From Dicyema japonicum (lineage: Eukaryota > Dicyemida > Rhombozoa > Dicyemidae): a stretch of 64,000 bases of DNA. Shown in pieces: positions 33,787-42,117 of this stretch. The DNA is taken from the NCBI GenBank assembly GCA_011109175.1, contig RDEW01000020.1, positions 495,273-559,272 of the forward strand, in the 5' to 3' direction. The notes below the pieces were generated by a model. That model had not been told where the DNA came from, searched no databases, and was given only the letters and a program-made list of their open reading frames with translations. Both the position numbers and the translations under genes were made by a program. How positions within the stretch are numbered: the first letter of the stretch is position 1; every line of letters starts with the position of its first letter.

Positions 33787-34599
33787 TTATTGCCCCTCTA
33801 ACTCCACCTTTGCCCTCCTCAACTCTTTGAGGTCCCATTTGGGAACACGGAGTTTACTAATTAGCCCCTTTACTATAGCCGGTGCTTTTCCTCTAACCCC
33901 TCTCGCCACACTACTTATGTGCCCCTCCAGTGCTTCCAGCTCAGTCTGTCTCCAAGCAATCTTGGCACAGATCTGCTCCCTCCATTTACTGGGTGGTCTG
34001 GGCTTGTCCGTCAATTCCTCATAGGTGATCTGTGCTGCATACAACACTAGGGAGATGTCACCAAGTGACCCTACTGGCTTAGCCTCCACCGTATAAGCCA
34101 CAGCCTTATTGATACAGGTTAACACTACCCTTAACCTTACAATGAGAGATCTTGCAGGTAAATCTACGGTCCTCAAGTGAGACATCTGCCGCTGCAGCGA
34201 GATTCCCCGCAAAACCTCATAGACATGCTTGAGTTGCAACGTATCACAGCACTGGTGCTCGTGCTCTCTTTGACAGTTGTGGTCATCTGTTCCCCACTCC
34301 TTTAGACCAGTACCCTCTTTGTCTACAGCCATTTTCTTGAGTTCACTCACAGATATAGCAGTACTGAATCTGCCACTGCAGAGCTCCGCCAAGTATGGCC
34401 AACCATTCCAGGGCATTCGAGATAGCCTGCTACGTACATGCAGGACTACCTGCCTCACCCATTCTTTTTGGTCAGCTGCCACAACGCTCTCGGATATGGC
34501 AAGAATTATATTCATACCATCAGGTAACGCAAGTGACCCTTCTCCTTTTTTCCTTTCAACATTTTTATTTTTACCAACTCGAGAGAGTTTTAACGTCAC
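33787..34599 (-). CDS. Family E N-terminal ORF
   Basis: 270 codons with no stop. Near the end it reads KPRPPSKWREQICAKIAWRQ, then TELEALEGHISSVARG and RVPKWDLKELRRAKVELEGQ, the conserved linker upstream of RT in related RLE elements. The first half has no zinc finger or Myb motif that I can see. It ends at 33787 and the next ORF (33838-33353) continues in another frame. Confidence 0.6.
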   Translation of the reverse strand: MTLKLSRVGKNKNVERKKGEGSLALPDGMNIILAISESVVAADQKEWVRQVVLHVRSRLSRMPWNGWPYLAELCSGRFSTAISVSELKKMAVDKEGTGLKEWGTDDHNCQREHEHQCCDTLQLKHVYEVLRGISLQRQMSHLRTVDLPARSLIVRLRVVLTCINKAVAYTVEAKPVGSLGDISLVLYAAQITYEELTDKPRPPSKWREQICAKIAWRQTELEALEGHISSVARGVRGKAPAIVKGLISKLRVPKWDLKELRRAKVELEGQ

Positions 34600-34710
34600 C
34601 GAATCGAAAGCACTTCAAAAATGAATAAAAATAAATATTTTAAATAAAAAAACATTTAATTGTGAAGAGATTAGTTTAATATTTTCAATAAATTGTGTAT
34701 CTAAGGACAA

Positions 34711-35446
34711 ATGTCTGGCGATGAATTCGAAAGTTTTGAAACCAAAGTAGACGAAATCAGTAAAAAATAAAATAATTATAATCAGCAAGGTTGATTAAAA
34801 ACATGAATTCACCAAACGAAGAAATTCAACTGAGAGCTCTAGAAGAAGCCGATAAATACTGCCAGCAAACTCAAGGTTAAACAAAATCAATTTTTAGGCA
34901 AAACTACAAGATTTGACAGGAATATTTTTAACAAACCTAAAAAAGATGACGAATCACACCAAAGTAGTTCTCGGAGTAACTTTCAGACCAATTCTTGTTG
35001 TCAATGGAGGAGGATGCTAAGCGGAGAAGTCTTGACCGTAAAAAACGTTACGCAAAAGCCAACGAATTGAAAGATAAAGGAGTGGAGGATTACAAGAGTG
35101 GAAACTATCAACTGGCGTATGAAAATTTTACTGAAGTTGTCTATTCTACAACTTTAGGCGTTGAAAATGACTAAAGATTACGGTGAGGTCTATGGAATGC
35201 GAGGACAGGTACTACTGATGATGGAAAGGTTCGAAGACGCATTGAAGGACTGCGAATCATGCTTAGAAGTTATCTTTAATATTATTTTAGTTAACCAGTG
35301 ATAAAAAAGTCTATGTAAGAAAGCTCAAGTGTCTTATAAAGTTGGGAAGAGACCGAGAAGCATATTCATACTTGGGAGAATGTATCAAACTATTTCCAAG
35401 CTATGAGGAACTGTTTAATAGTAAATTTGACCAATTTAAACGTTAA
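34711..35446 (+). CDS. TTC12: TTC12-like TPR protein, six exons with 22-26 nt introns
   Basis: In animals TTC12 is a TPR/ARM protein needed for axonemal dynein assembly. Six exons join in frame to 206 residues. Introns: 34760-34785 (26 nt), 34876-34897 (22), 34964-34986 (23), 35136-35157 (22), 35269-35290 (22), all GT-AG. The N-terminus FETKVDEITRLIKNMNSPNE resembles TTC12 (VDEI..LI..MN). It continues LLSMEEDAKRRSLDRKKRYA, ELKDKGVEDYKSGNYQLAYE, MRGQVLLMMERFEDALKDCE and LKCLIKLGRDREAYSYLGEC: three TPR units. Vertebrate TTC12 is about 700 residues, so the ARM-like part is missing here. The stop is 40 bp before a family D fragment, so this is either a natural short form or a truncated gene. Confidence 0.8.
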
Positions 35447-35489
35447 TTTTTTATTGTGCTGGAAATCATTTGGACTCTTACTGGAATCA

Positions 35490-36180
35490 GCCAATCAGCA
35501 ATCGACGCGCTTGTTTGTTTTCGGGGGCTTCTTCTGAGAGCGGAGCTTGGCTAAACGCCATCCCCAAATGGAGCTTTGGGAACCTTTCTGGATAATGAAT
35601 GCGTTAGAAGTGGCATCTCTCTGCGGTTGGGACTGAAAGTATGTGTACCTCACCCGTGCCGATGTGGCATCCTGATAGACTGTTATGGCCTGCACCCTCT
35701 CGCCTGCAAGAGGAGCGCTGGAAGAGTTCCAAGGCTCTGAATGAAATTGTCAAACTGGCTATGGATGCTGCTGGATACTCGGCCCATTCTTGAAACCGGA
35801 CGGGATGACCATATTTCCCTTCGAGGTAGGGAAACCACTTGTTTGGGACGTAATGTACAGACATGTTCGCCCCGAACAATCTTCACAAGTGCGCTTCAAG
35901 GGCCTGCTCTGCGGCCGTCAAGGCGGAGAAGGCCAAACTCGAAAAATTCGGCGACCTTCCCGATGATATCCAATTTGTTCCGCTTGCTATGGAGACTTCC
36001 CCTCTACACTAGAGTTTTTTGGACGTCTTGGAAACCTGATCACTTTATGGACTGGAGATCTCCGCGAACGCTTCTGGTTGTTTGAGCAAATTTCGCTCGC
36101 AATTCTGAGAGGGAACAGCCACGCAGTGAGGGCGGCAGCTAATTGATGTTTTGTCTTTTTTTTAATAAATTTCTATTTTC
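35490..36180 (+). mobile_element. Family D 3' fragment, plus strand
   Basis: Broken frames give SGISLRLGLKVCVPHPCRCG, DCYGLHPLACKRSAGRVP, DMFAPNNLHKCAS, EKFGDLPDDIQFVPLAMETS and QFxEGTATQ-type text, in the order of the family D endonuclease C-terminus. It ends with a ttttttaataaattt tail at about 36150-36175. It lies directly downstream of the TTC12-like gene. Confidence 0.7.
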
Positions 36181-37571
36181 TTATCTATTTACAGTAATCA
36201 TTTCCTTACGATTTTAAAGACATTCGCTCAATGACTCAGCTCCTCTCTCGTTTATCTATTTTTTCAGCAAGGTTAGTGACCTGCTTTAAATGACCGCTGA
36301 TGGTTCGACAGTTATCGGTTCAAAAATGAACTGTCTACCGAGACTTTTGTATATTTTTTAAAGGTCTCAGCCCTTTCCGAGGCTGATCCTGTTTAGTTGC
36401 CTTCATGCAAGGTTGGATGAGGAGTACAGGGGGCTTACCAGGAANAGACTATTATTTGGTACTTCGAGATTCAATATTGTTTCTGGGTCTGATAATAAAG
36501 TGATCGAATTACCAGCCCAAAGAACTGAACATTTTTCAGATAATGAAATTCAAGAAACTGTTATATTTCTGAAATCGAATTACATCATCAAACATCAGAA
36601 CATTTTGAAAATTATAAAAGAAAAGTAAAGAAAACGCAAATAAAATTTTCAAACAAATCATGTCAAAATAGGCGATACTGTTTTCATCAAATCAGATTTT
36701 GATAACAACCAGAAAAAAAAAAACATGCCTTGGACAGTTTTTTGAACGGGAACATTATGTTGTTATAGAGGAACTATTACATTTTGTTATCGTTAAGGGA
36801 GTTTCTACAGATGAAACAAAAAAAGTTTCAAAATCAAGAATTAAAAAATTAATTAGTCTTTAAATACAGTTTATTTGTATGATAGAAAAAAGGTTTTGAT
36901 TTTTTAAAATTGTTTTTATATTAAAAGTTGTTAAATTTTGTTATGATCATTCAATAACGGTTCCATTTCGGGTCCATATAAAGGTTCCATTGATTCTGTT
37001 AGAGCCATTCTTATTCGTTAGCATACGTTCTTTCACTCATATTCAAAGATCTGGCATATTTCAGGAATGTGTAGTCACTAGGCCATCCCAAGTGAGTACA
37101 ATCGGAACAATCAAAAACTCTTCTAGGTGTATCAAACTCCAACTCATTGGAAAGAAACTTTTAGTTAGCGAAAGAAATGATTTCTACCTTTCAATTTTTA
37201 TTTATATTCTCTTTCCAATTTGATGACTCATTTTTTTCACTGAAAAAATGATGAAAATTAAAGTACAGAAACGGTGAGTTAAATTTAGAAACAAATACAC
37301 CATATTCAACAGGGTCCTGGGCCAATTGCTCACTGGGTACTTGTCGGCGTCTTTGAATGTATAAGAGCTTCCTAACTCAGACTCTGTTTATATCTTCATC
37401 GAAAACTTTTTAATCATCGATATTTGAGTTATTTGTAATTTTTATCACATATTTTAATACTTTCTTTTATATTTTAAATTTTATTCTTAATTTGAATTAC
37501 TTAATTCAACCTTATCAGTTTAATGTTATAAGATATAAATATCTCAATAATATGGCATTACCTAAATATTT
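36181..37571 (+). other. AT-rich region with a possible integrase C-terminal remnant
   Basis: 36413-36628 is a 71-codon frame (contains the N at 36445). At about 36665-36720 one frame reads IGDTVFIKSDFDNNQ, which resembles the SH3-like C-terminal domain of LTR-type integrases (GD.V.i). 36860-37571 shows no recognised feature. The region may be another piece of the integrase family at 12.9 kb, but there is no direct overlap to prove it. Confidence 0.3.
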
Positions 37572-37581
37572 TCTTGTCGGA
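37572..37581. repeat. Possible target-site duplication of family B element, left copy
   Basis: tcttgtcgga also occurs at 41365-41374 at the 3' end of the element. The 3' tail itself is made of ttgtc repeats, so part of the match may come from tail slippage. Confidence 0.45.
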
Positions 37582-37595
37582 CTCGTGGTTCTACA

Positions 37596-38639
37596 ATGTT
37601 CTCTGTCAGGTTAATTATTAATTCTAAACATGGGAATTTAACTATTGTTAACATCTTTGATGGGATGGAATCAGCCAGAAGAGCTAGGATTTCTCGTCGA
37701 CATACTGGCGATTTTATCCTGCAGTTTAAGAACTTGGAAGACCTTGAAGATTTCAAAAAGTCAATGAATGATAGTAATCCTTTTGGATTGGGTGGACATG
37801 AGATGGAGGAAGTAAAACTGCCTCCTTCGACTATAATTCTAAAAAATGTTCCGACATGGATAGAGATGGATGAATTAAAGGATTTTCTTCGGTCAAAGTT
37901 GACAGGAGAGTTCCGAGCTGAAAGATTTGTACGCCGTGGTGTTAGCTTGCCTATTGTTAAGCTTGTCTTAACAAGCAGGGGAGAAGCAGAATCCATTGTC
38001 AGATTGGGATTGATTATTGGATTTTTGAAGATGAAAGCGGAATGGTATATAAAACGAGAAATTCAGTGTTTTCGTTGTCAACAGTTTGGACATATTGCTC
38101 GGTTTTGCAAGAACTTAGAAAAGTGTCTACATTGTTCGGGATCACATAGAAGATCTGAATGTAAAGCATCGCATGATACAAAAAATTGTGTTAATTGTGG
38201 GTCGACTACTCATCTGGCAAATTATGGAGGTTGTCCGAAAGCTATGGAAGCCAATCGTGAGAAAATGAAGAAAGTTGCTGAAAAGTCAAAAGTCTCCAAA
38301 AAAGAAGATAAGAAACTTGCCAAATCCGGAAATAGTCATACTATATCAAAAAATGCTAAGTCAGCTTTTCTTGATGGTCGAACTTGTTGGAATATTCCAA
38401 CGGTCAAAAGGGCAACAGTAGAAGCTTCTACTCAGACAGAAGAACCTGTGAAGGGAAAGAAAGAAGAAATCTCAACACAGGTCAATGATGGTGAATGTCA
38501 ACTTGATTATTCACAAACTTTGAAAAAATTAGAGAAAAGCATTATAGAAGTAACGAAAACAAAAAAGGATACGAAGCATTTATTGGATTTGGTGGCGATC
38601 CTAAGAGGAGGGATCAGCCACCAAAAAAATCAGAAGTAA
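37596..38639 (+). CDS. Family B ORF1, gag-like protein with three CCHC zinc knuckles
   Basis: 347 residues. The N-terminal half has an RRM-like or gag matrix-like region (STIILKNVPTWIEMDELKDF, then LPIVKLVLTSRGEAESI). Knuckle 1 is CFRCQQFGHIARFC (from residue 158), knuckle 2 is CLHCSGSHRRSEC (from 177) and knuckle 3 is CVNCGSTTHLANYGGC (from 198). A basic coiled segment follows (EANREKMKKVAEKSKVSKKE). It binds the element RNA in the ribonucleoprotein. The last codons contain a -1 slippery site. Confidence 0.85.
   Translation: MFSVRLIINSKHGNLTIVNIFDGMESARRARISRRHTGDFILQFKNLEDLEDFKKSMNDSNPFGLGGHEMEEVKLPPSTIILKNVPTWIEMDELKDFLRSKLTGEFRAERFVRRGVSLPIVKLVLTSRGEAESIVRLGLIIGFLKMKAEWYIKREIQCFRCQQFGHIARFCKNLEKCLHCSGSHRRSECKASHDTKNCVNCGSTTHLANYGGCPKAMEANREKMKKVAEKSKVSKKEDKKLAKSGNSHTISKNAKSAFLDGRTCWNIPTVKRATVEASTQTEEPVKGKKEEISTQVNDGECQLDYSQTLKKLEKSIIEVTKTKKDTKHLLDLVAILRGGISHQKNQK
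38624..38630 (+). promoter_or_regulatory. Candidate -1 ribosomal frameshift heptamer
   Basis: A AAA AAT in the ORF1 frame, nine bases upstream of the ORF1 stop (TAA 38637-38639). A -1 slip continues straight into ORF2 (TCA GAA GTA ATC). ORF2 has no ATG before its first endonuclease motif, so a fusion by frameshifting is plausible. Confidence 0.55.
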
Positions 38640-41203
38640 TCAGGATAACCCTGATTAATGCCCGCTCTCTTCGGAAGCGGGCTTCAGAGCTGACTGCATT
38701 GGTCAGCACAGTGCATATGGATGTTTTGATAGTAAATGAGACGAAGATCAAGAAGGGAAGTTCTTTTAAACTTAATGGATTTTCATCAATTGATATTCCG
38801 TGGAAGAAGGGTTCTATTTCTGGAACTGGAACTTCGATTTATTATAAATCTAATTTGAATACGAAGAGACCAAGAATTATTGAAGAAGATGTATGTGAAC
38901 TAGTCAGTGTGCAAATACAAACAAATATTGGATGGATAACAGTTGGAGGAATTTATTCTAAGAGCTTACGTGAGTACCCTTGGATCATTGAGAAATTTTT
39001 TAACGAAAACGTGAATTCGATTTTGGTTGGGGACATGAACGCAAAGCATGTTGATTATGGATGTGTTACAACAAATCAGGATGGAAAATGTCTTATAAAG
39101 TGGATGGAATCAGGAGAATTGAAAATTTTGACGTCAGCAGAAATAAATCACTATGCAACTTATAGTGGTGATAAACTTGGATTGTTCATAATGCCTCTGA
39201 CGATGAGTGAAATGTGTGATCCTCCATATATCGAAAATGACATAGGAAGTGACCACATCCCACAAACGATTGAATTAAAAACTGGTCCGGTTTACACACG
39301 ACAGTTATTCATTGGATATGATGTCAGCAAAATTGATTGGAATCACTTCAATTTCTACATCAGGCTGAAAATTGGTAATGTTTGTGATTTGGGGATTTCG
39401 AAACCGGAAGATATCGACATTCTGGATAACAAAATAAGATCTTTGTTGTTAAGTTATCTGGAAAATTATGGAAAAAGAAAAAATCTGTTGCCGCAGGAAA
39501 ATATGATAATAGGAGTAGAAGAACGCTCTTTGCGTCAGGAGAAGAATAAGTTAGAAAATAAATTAAAGAGGTGTTGGGATATCTTCGACTCTCAAGAACT
39601 TAAAATGCAGATCAAGTTAGTGAAGAAGAAAATAATGGATGTTGTAAAGAAGAATGAAGAAAAAGTATGGAAAAGAGAATGTTCAAAGTTACGTCGACAG
39701 AACCCAAAATTTTGGAAACTATATGCAAGAATGAATTCTCCCAGTAATAAGAATGAAGAAATATCTCTCAAGTCAGATGATGGTCTCACTATTCCAAAAG
39801 AAGAAATTCCAAATGTTTTACGTCGACAATTGTCCAAAATTCAAGAGATAGATCCGGCATCTTTTATTCCGATAGAAGTACAAGATACAAGAAGTAGTTA
39901 TAAAGAAAAGTCGAAATTGAGTGGTCCCTTGTGTCATCCTATAACGCTGGAAGAAATAAATGCTGCAATTAAGGGTTGCAAAAATAAAGCACCAGGGTGG
40001 GATTTTATCCCAATGAGTATTTTCAAGAACGCAGGCCCAATTTTGATTGAGTGCCTAAAAATATTATATAATTCTTCTTGGAGTTTTGGTCATGTTCCAG
40101 CTTATTGGAAACGAACAATTGTACGCATGGTTGTGAAAAAAGGAAAGCCAAGGTCAAAAGCAGATAGTTATAGGCCAATTAGCCTAGTCTGCTCAATATC
40201 GAAAGTTATGGAAAAAATTGTTTTCAATCGTCTATCAAGGCATGTTGAGGATAATAATTTTCTCTCTGATAATCAACTGGGATTTCGGCATAAAAAAGGG
40301 ACTGGAGATTGCTTTAAAGAGCTAAGATCTGCAATCGAAATTTCACGAAATAAAAAGGAATTTCTTACAATAGCATGTTTGGATATAACAAAAGCGTTTG
40401 ACAGTGTTTGGCACTTTGGACTTGTTGATACGTTGTCAAAAGCAGAAATTGGGAAAACTGCGTTATTATGGATAGAAAACTTTCTTTCAAAAAGAAAGTC
40501 ATATATACGTGTTGGAAATTTAATTTCAAAGAAAATTGAATTGCGAAGAGGAGTTCCACAGGGTTCAATTCTCAGCCCGCTACTCTTCAATTGCGTAATG
40601 AGAGATTTGCCGAAAACAGAGAGCGTAAATAGTCAAATGATTATTTATGCTGATGACATTCTTGTGCTTGATTCAAGCATGAATAAACAAATTTCATGGA
40701 AAAGGGTGGAATCCCATATTACTAAGATTGGAAAGTGGTGCCAAAACAATGGGTTGACTCTATCGAGGGAAAAAACAACAGTCACTTGGATTGCAAGTAA
40801 AAGAAAAAATATTAATCAATGTGTGAATACTGGGGATATAAAAATCTCTGAAACATTGAAGTATCTCGGATTGTTGATAGACCGAAGAGGATCTTTCAAG
40901 GAACATATTAAAACACGAAGAAAGAAAGCTACAGGAATGTTGAAATCTTTAATTCGATTTCATTTGGAGCCTGAAACTTTTCTTTTTGTGTATTCGGCGT
41001 GTGTTGAACCATTCTTGATATATGGTTATCAAGGATGGTTTAGAACAAAAGAAAGTGATGTCTTTGTCAAAAAATTGGAAAAGTCCAGAAGATTTGCGAT
41101 TAAATTGGCATATGGACTGGACTTAAAATCCAATATCGAAGAGGATTACGACCTGAAAGTCAGAAAGATAGAAAAATTATTACATCACTTATGGAAAATG
41201 TGA
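38630..41203 (+). CDS. Family B ORF2, APE-type endonuclease and reverse transcriptase
   Basis: 857 codons from the slip site, no stop. Endonuclease: ITLINARSLRKRASEL (Asn), MDVLIVNETKIKKG (Glu), SILVGDMNAKHVDYGC (Asp, Asn) and NDIGSDHIPQTIEL (SDH), so all catalytic residues are visible. RT: NAAIKGCKNKAPGWDFIPMS, ADSYRPISLVCSISKVMEKI, LDITKAFDSVWHFGLVDTL (motif A), GVPQGSILSPLLFNCVMRDL (motif B), IIYADDILVLD (motif C) and LKYLGLLIDRRGSFKEH. The first in-frame ATG (38714) lies after the first endonuclease motif, so initiation there would lose the catalytic Asn. It looks active or recently active. Confidence 0.9.
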   Translation, partial: SEVIRITLINARSLRKRASELTALVSTVHMDVLIVNETKIKKGSSFKLNGFSSIDIPWKKGSISGTGTSIYYKSNLNTKRPRIIEEDVCELVSVQIQTNIGWITVGGIYSKSLREYPWIIEKFFNENVNSILVGDMNAKHVDYGCVTTNQDGKCLIKWMESGELKILTSAEINHYATYSGDKLGLFIMPLTMSEMCDPPYIENDIGSDHIPQTIELKTGPVYTRQLFIGYDVSKIDWNHFNFYIRLKIGNVCDLGISKPEDIDILDNKIRSLLLSYLENYGKRKNLLPQENMIIGVEERSLRQEKNKLENKLKRCWDIFDSQELKMQIKLVKKKIMDVVKKNEEKVWKRECSKLRRQNPKFWKLYARMNSPSNKNEEISLKSDDGLTIPKEEIPNVLRRQLSKIQEIDPASFIPIEVQDTRSSYKEKSKLSGPLCHPITLEEINAAIKGCKNKAPGWDFIPMSIFKNAGPILIECLKILYNSSWSFGHVPAYWKRTIVRMVVKKGKPRSKADSYRPISLVCSISKVMEKIVFNRLSRHVEDNNFLSDNQLGFRHKKGTGDCFKELRSAIEISRNKKEFLTIACLDITKAFDSVWHFGLVDTLSKAEIGKTALLWIENFLSKRKSYIRVGNLISKKIELRRGVPQGSILSPLLFNCVMRDLPKTESVNSQMIIYADDILVLDSSMNKQISWKRVESHITKIGKWCQNNGLTLSREKTTVTWIASKRKNINQCVNTGDIKISETLKYLGLLIDRRGSFKEHIKTRRKKATGMLKSLIRFHLEPETFLFVYSACVEPFLIYGYQGWFRTKESDVFVKKLEKSRRFAIKLAYGLDLKSNIEEDYDLKVRKIEKLLHHLWKM
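38660..38682 (+). other. GC-rich hairpin downstream of the frameshift site
   Basis: gcccgct (38660-38666) pairs perfectly with agcgggc (38676-38682), leaving a 9-nt loop. It stands out in AT-rich DNA. The spacer from the slippery site is 29 nt, longer than the usual 5-9 nt, so its role as a stimulator is uncertain. Confidence 0.45.
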
Positions 41204-41374
41204 TGTAATTTTTGGGGTCCAAACGAAGTAGAGACATGTGGTGTCTCATAAAATGACCCTACACGATGAATACAAACCCACTTAATTAGTTTTGGTTCAG
41301 GTTTTGGTTTCTTTACAGTAATTAGTTTTGGGGTTTGTTAGAAAATAAAATTTGTCTTGTCTTGTCTTGTCGGA

Positions 41375-41640
41375 TTTGCTAAAAGTAACCTTATATCTCG
41401 GTTCTTTTCCTTGGGGATTTAACATCTCTACTTTACTCCGGGATTTTACTTTTCTATTTTCCTTGGGATTTAACTTATCTCTATTTTGTTTCTCTTGAGA
41501 CAAAACTTAGTGGTTGTTAATGTTTTCAAGTGATAAATTTGTCTCTTCAACCCGGACAGTATCAACGCCCCCCGGGTTCTTATGACATACGACATTTAAA
41601 TAACTTCAGTTTTTTTGTATCTATCTACTTATTTGATGGA
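41375..41640. other. No gene recognised
   Basis: Pyrimidine-rich on the plus strand, with irregular repeats of ccttggggatttaac-like text (41410, 41460). No coding call. Confidence 0.35.
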
Positions 41641-42040
41641 GTAGCAAGTAGCAAGTTTTTTTATAAACGTTTCATTACTACATGAATTATTATGTTGAAA
41701 TAAAATACTGTGATAGACTTTAAGAATTTAACATTGTATTTCACCAGTTTATAGTCAGCAAAAGTAGGTAATTTCCTACAGTCAACATTCCTGTAGTGAC
41801 AAATAGAAACGCTGTTTGTGGAACTCTTTTTTTTACTGAAATAAATATTGGGTTTGGTCACTCTTGAATTCGTAAACCACAGACCATTTCACGAAAAACA
41901 CGAAACTACCTAAAGGAAGCGAACGATCGGGAGAAGTAATACTGTCATTGGTTCTGTACGGTGTTCTTGCAAGACTACCAAGTCTTCCATTTTCCTCAGT
42001 ATGTGCCAATTGCTTTATAGCCAGGTGGGTGTTTTATATT
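41641..42040 (-). CDS. Unrecognised small membrane-protein candidate with a 26-nt intron
   Basis: Minus strand from about 42030 reads HLAIKQLAHTEENGRLGSLA, RTPYRTNDSITSPDRSLPLG and SFVFFVKWSVVYEFK. A GT-AG intron of 26 nt (41844-41869) then restores the frame into KKRVPQTAFLFVTTGMLTV and GNYLLLLTINW, a likely membrane segment. Start and end are not resolved and no family is recognised. It could also be an unrecognised cytoplasmic extension of the neighbouring cadherin locus, which lies on the same strand just upstream. Confidence 0.35.
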
Positions 42041-42117
42041 CAGTTATTCTCTAATTAATGATTATTTAAATTAAAAATATAAATTTAGTTAATAAATTAT
42101 TCAGAAGCAAAATTCAT

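Larger units (their letters stand above)
31069..34600 (-). mobile_element. Family E retrotransposon (RLE type, R4/NeSL-like)
   Basis: About 3.5 kb on the minus strand: a long N-terminal ORF (34599-33787), linker and RT pieces (33838-32655), then a C-terminal ORF with the endonuclease (32251-31082). RT text: GVDKVYNFFIKRC, VDVKKVYDSVDHSYLVECL (motif A), SPLLFVLCLEPLSRRLND (motif B) and a frameshifted FIDD (motif C) near 32808. A 46-bp tandem repeat (aaaaagtcttttagttaaga at 31069 and 31116) lies at its 3' end. The assembly contains an N and a direct duplication inside it. Confidence 0.75.
37582..41372 (+). mobile_element. Family B Jockey-like LINE, nearly intact
   Basis: The best preserved element in the window. 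ORF1 (gag with three zinc knuckles) and ORF2 (endonuclease plus RT) are both free of stops and overlap in the -1 frame. The 3' UTR ends in ttgtcttgtcttgtcttgtc (41352-41371). Only 14 bp precede the ORF1 ATG, so the 5' UTR is probably truncated. A three-knuckle gag with this spacing is typical of Jockey-group LINEs. Confidence 0.85.

Noticed and set aside
37562-37996. 144-codon minus-strand ORF
   Set aside because: Antisense to the gag ORF of the intact family B element, no own motifs.
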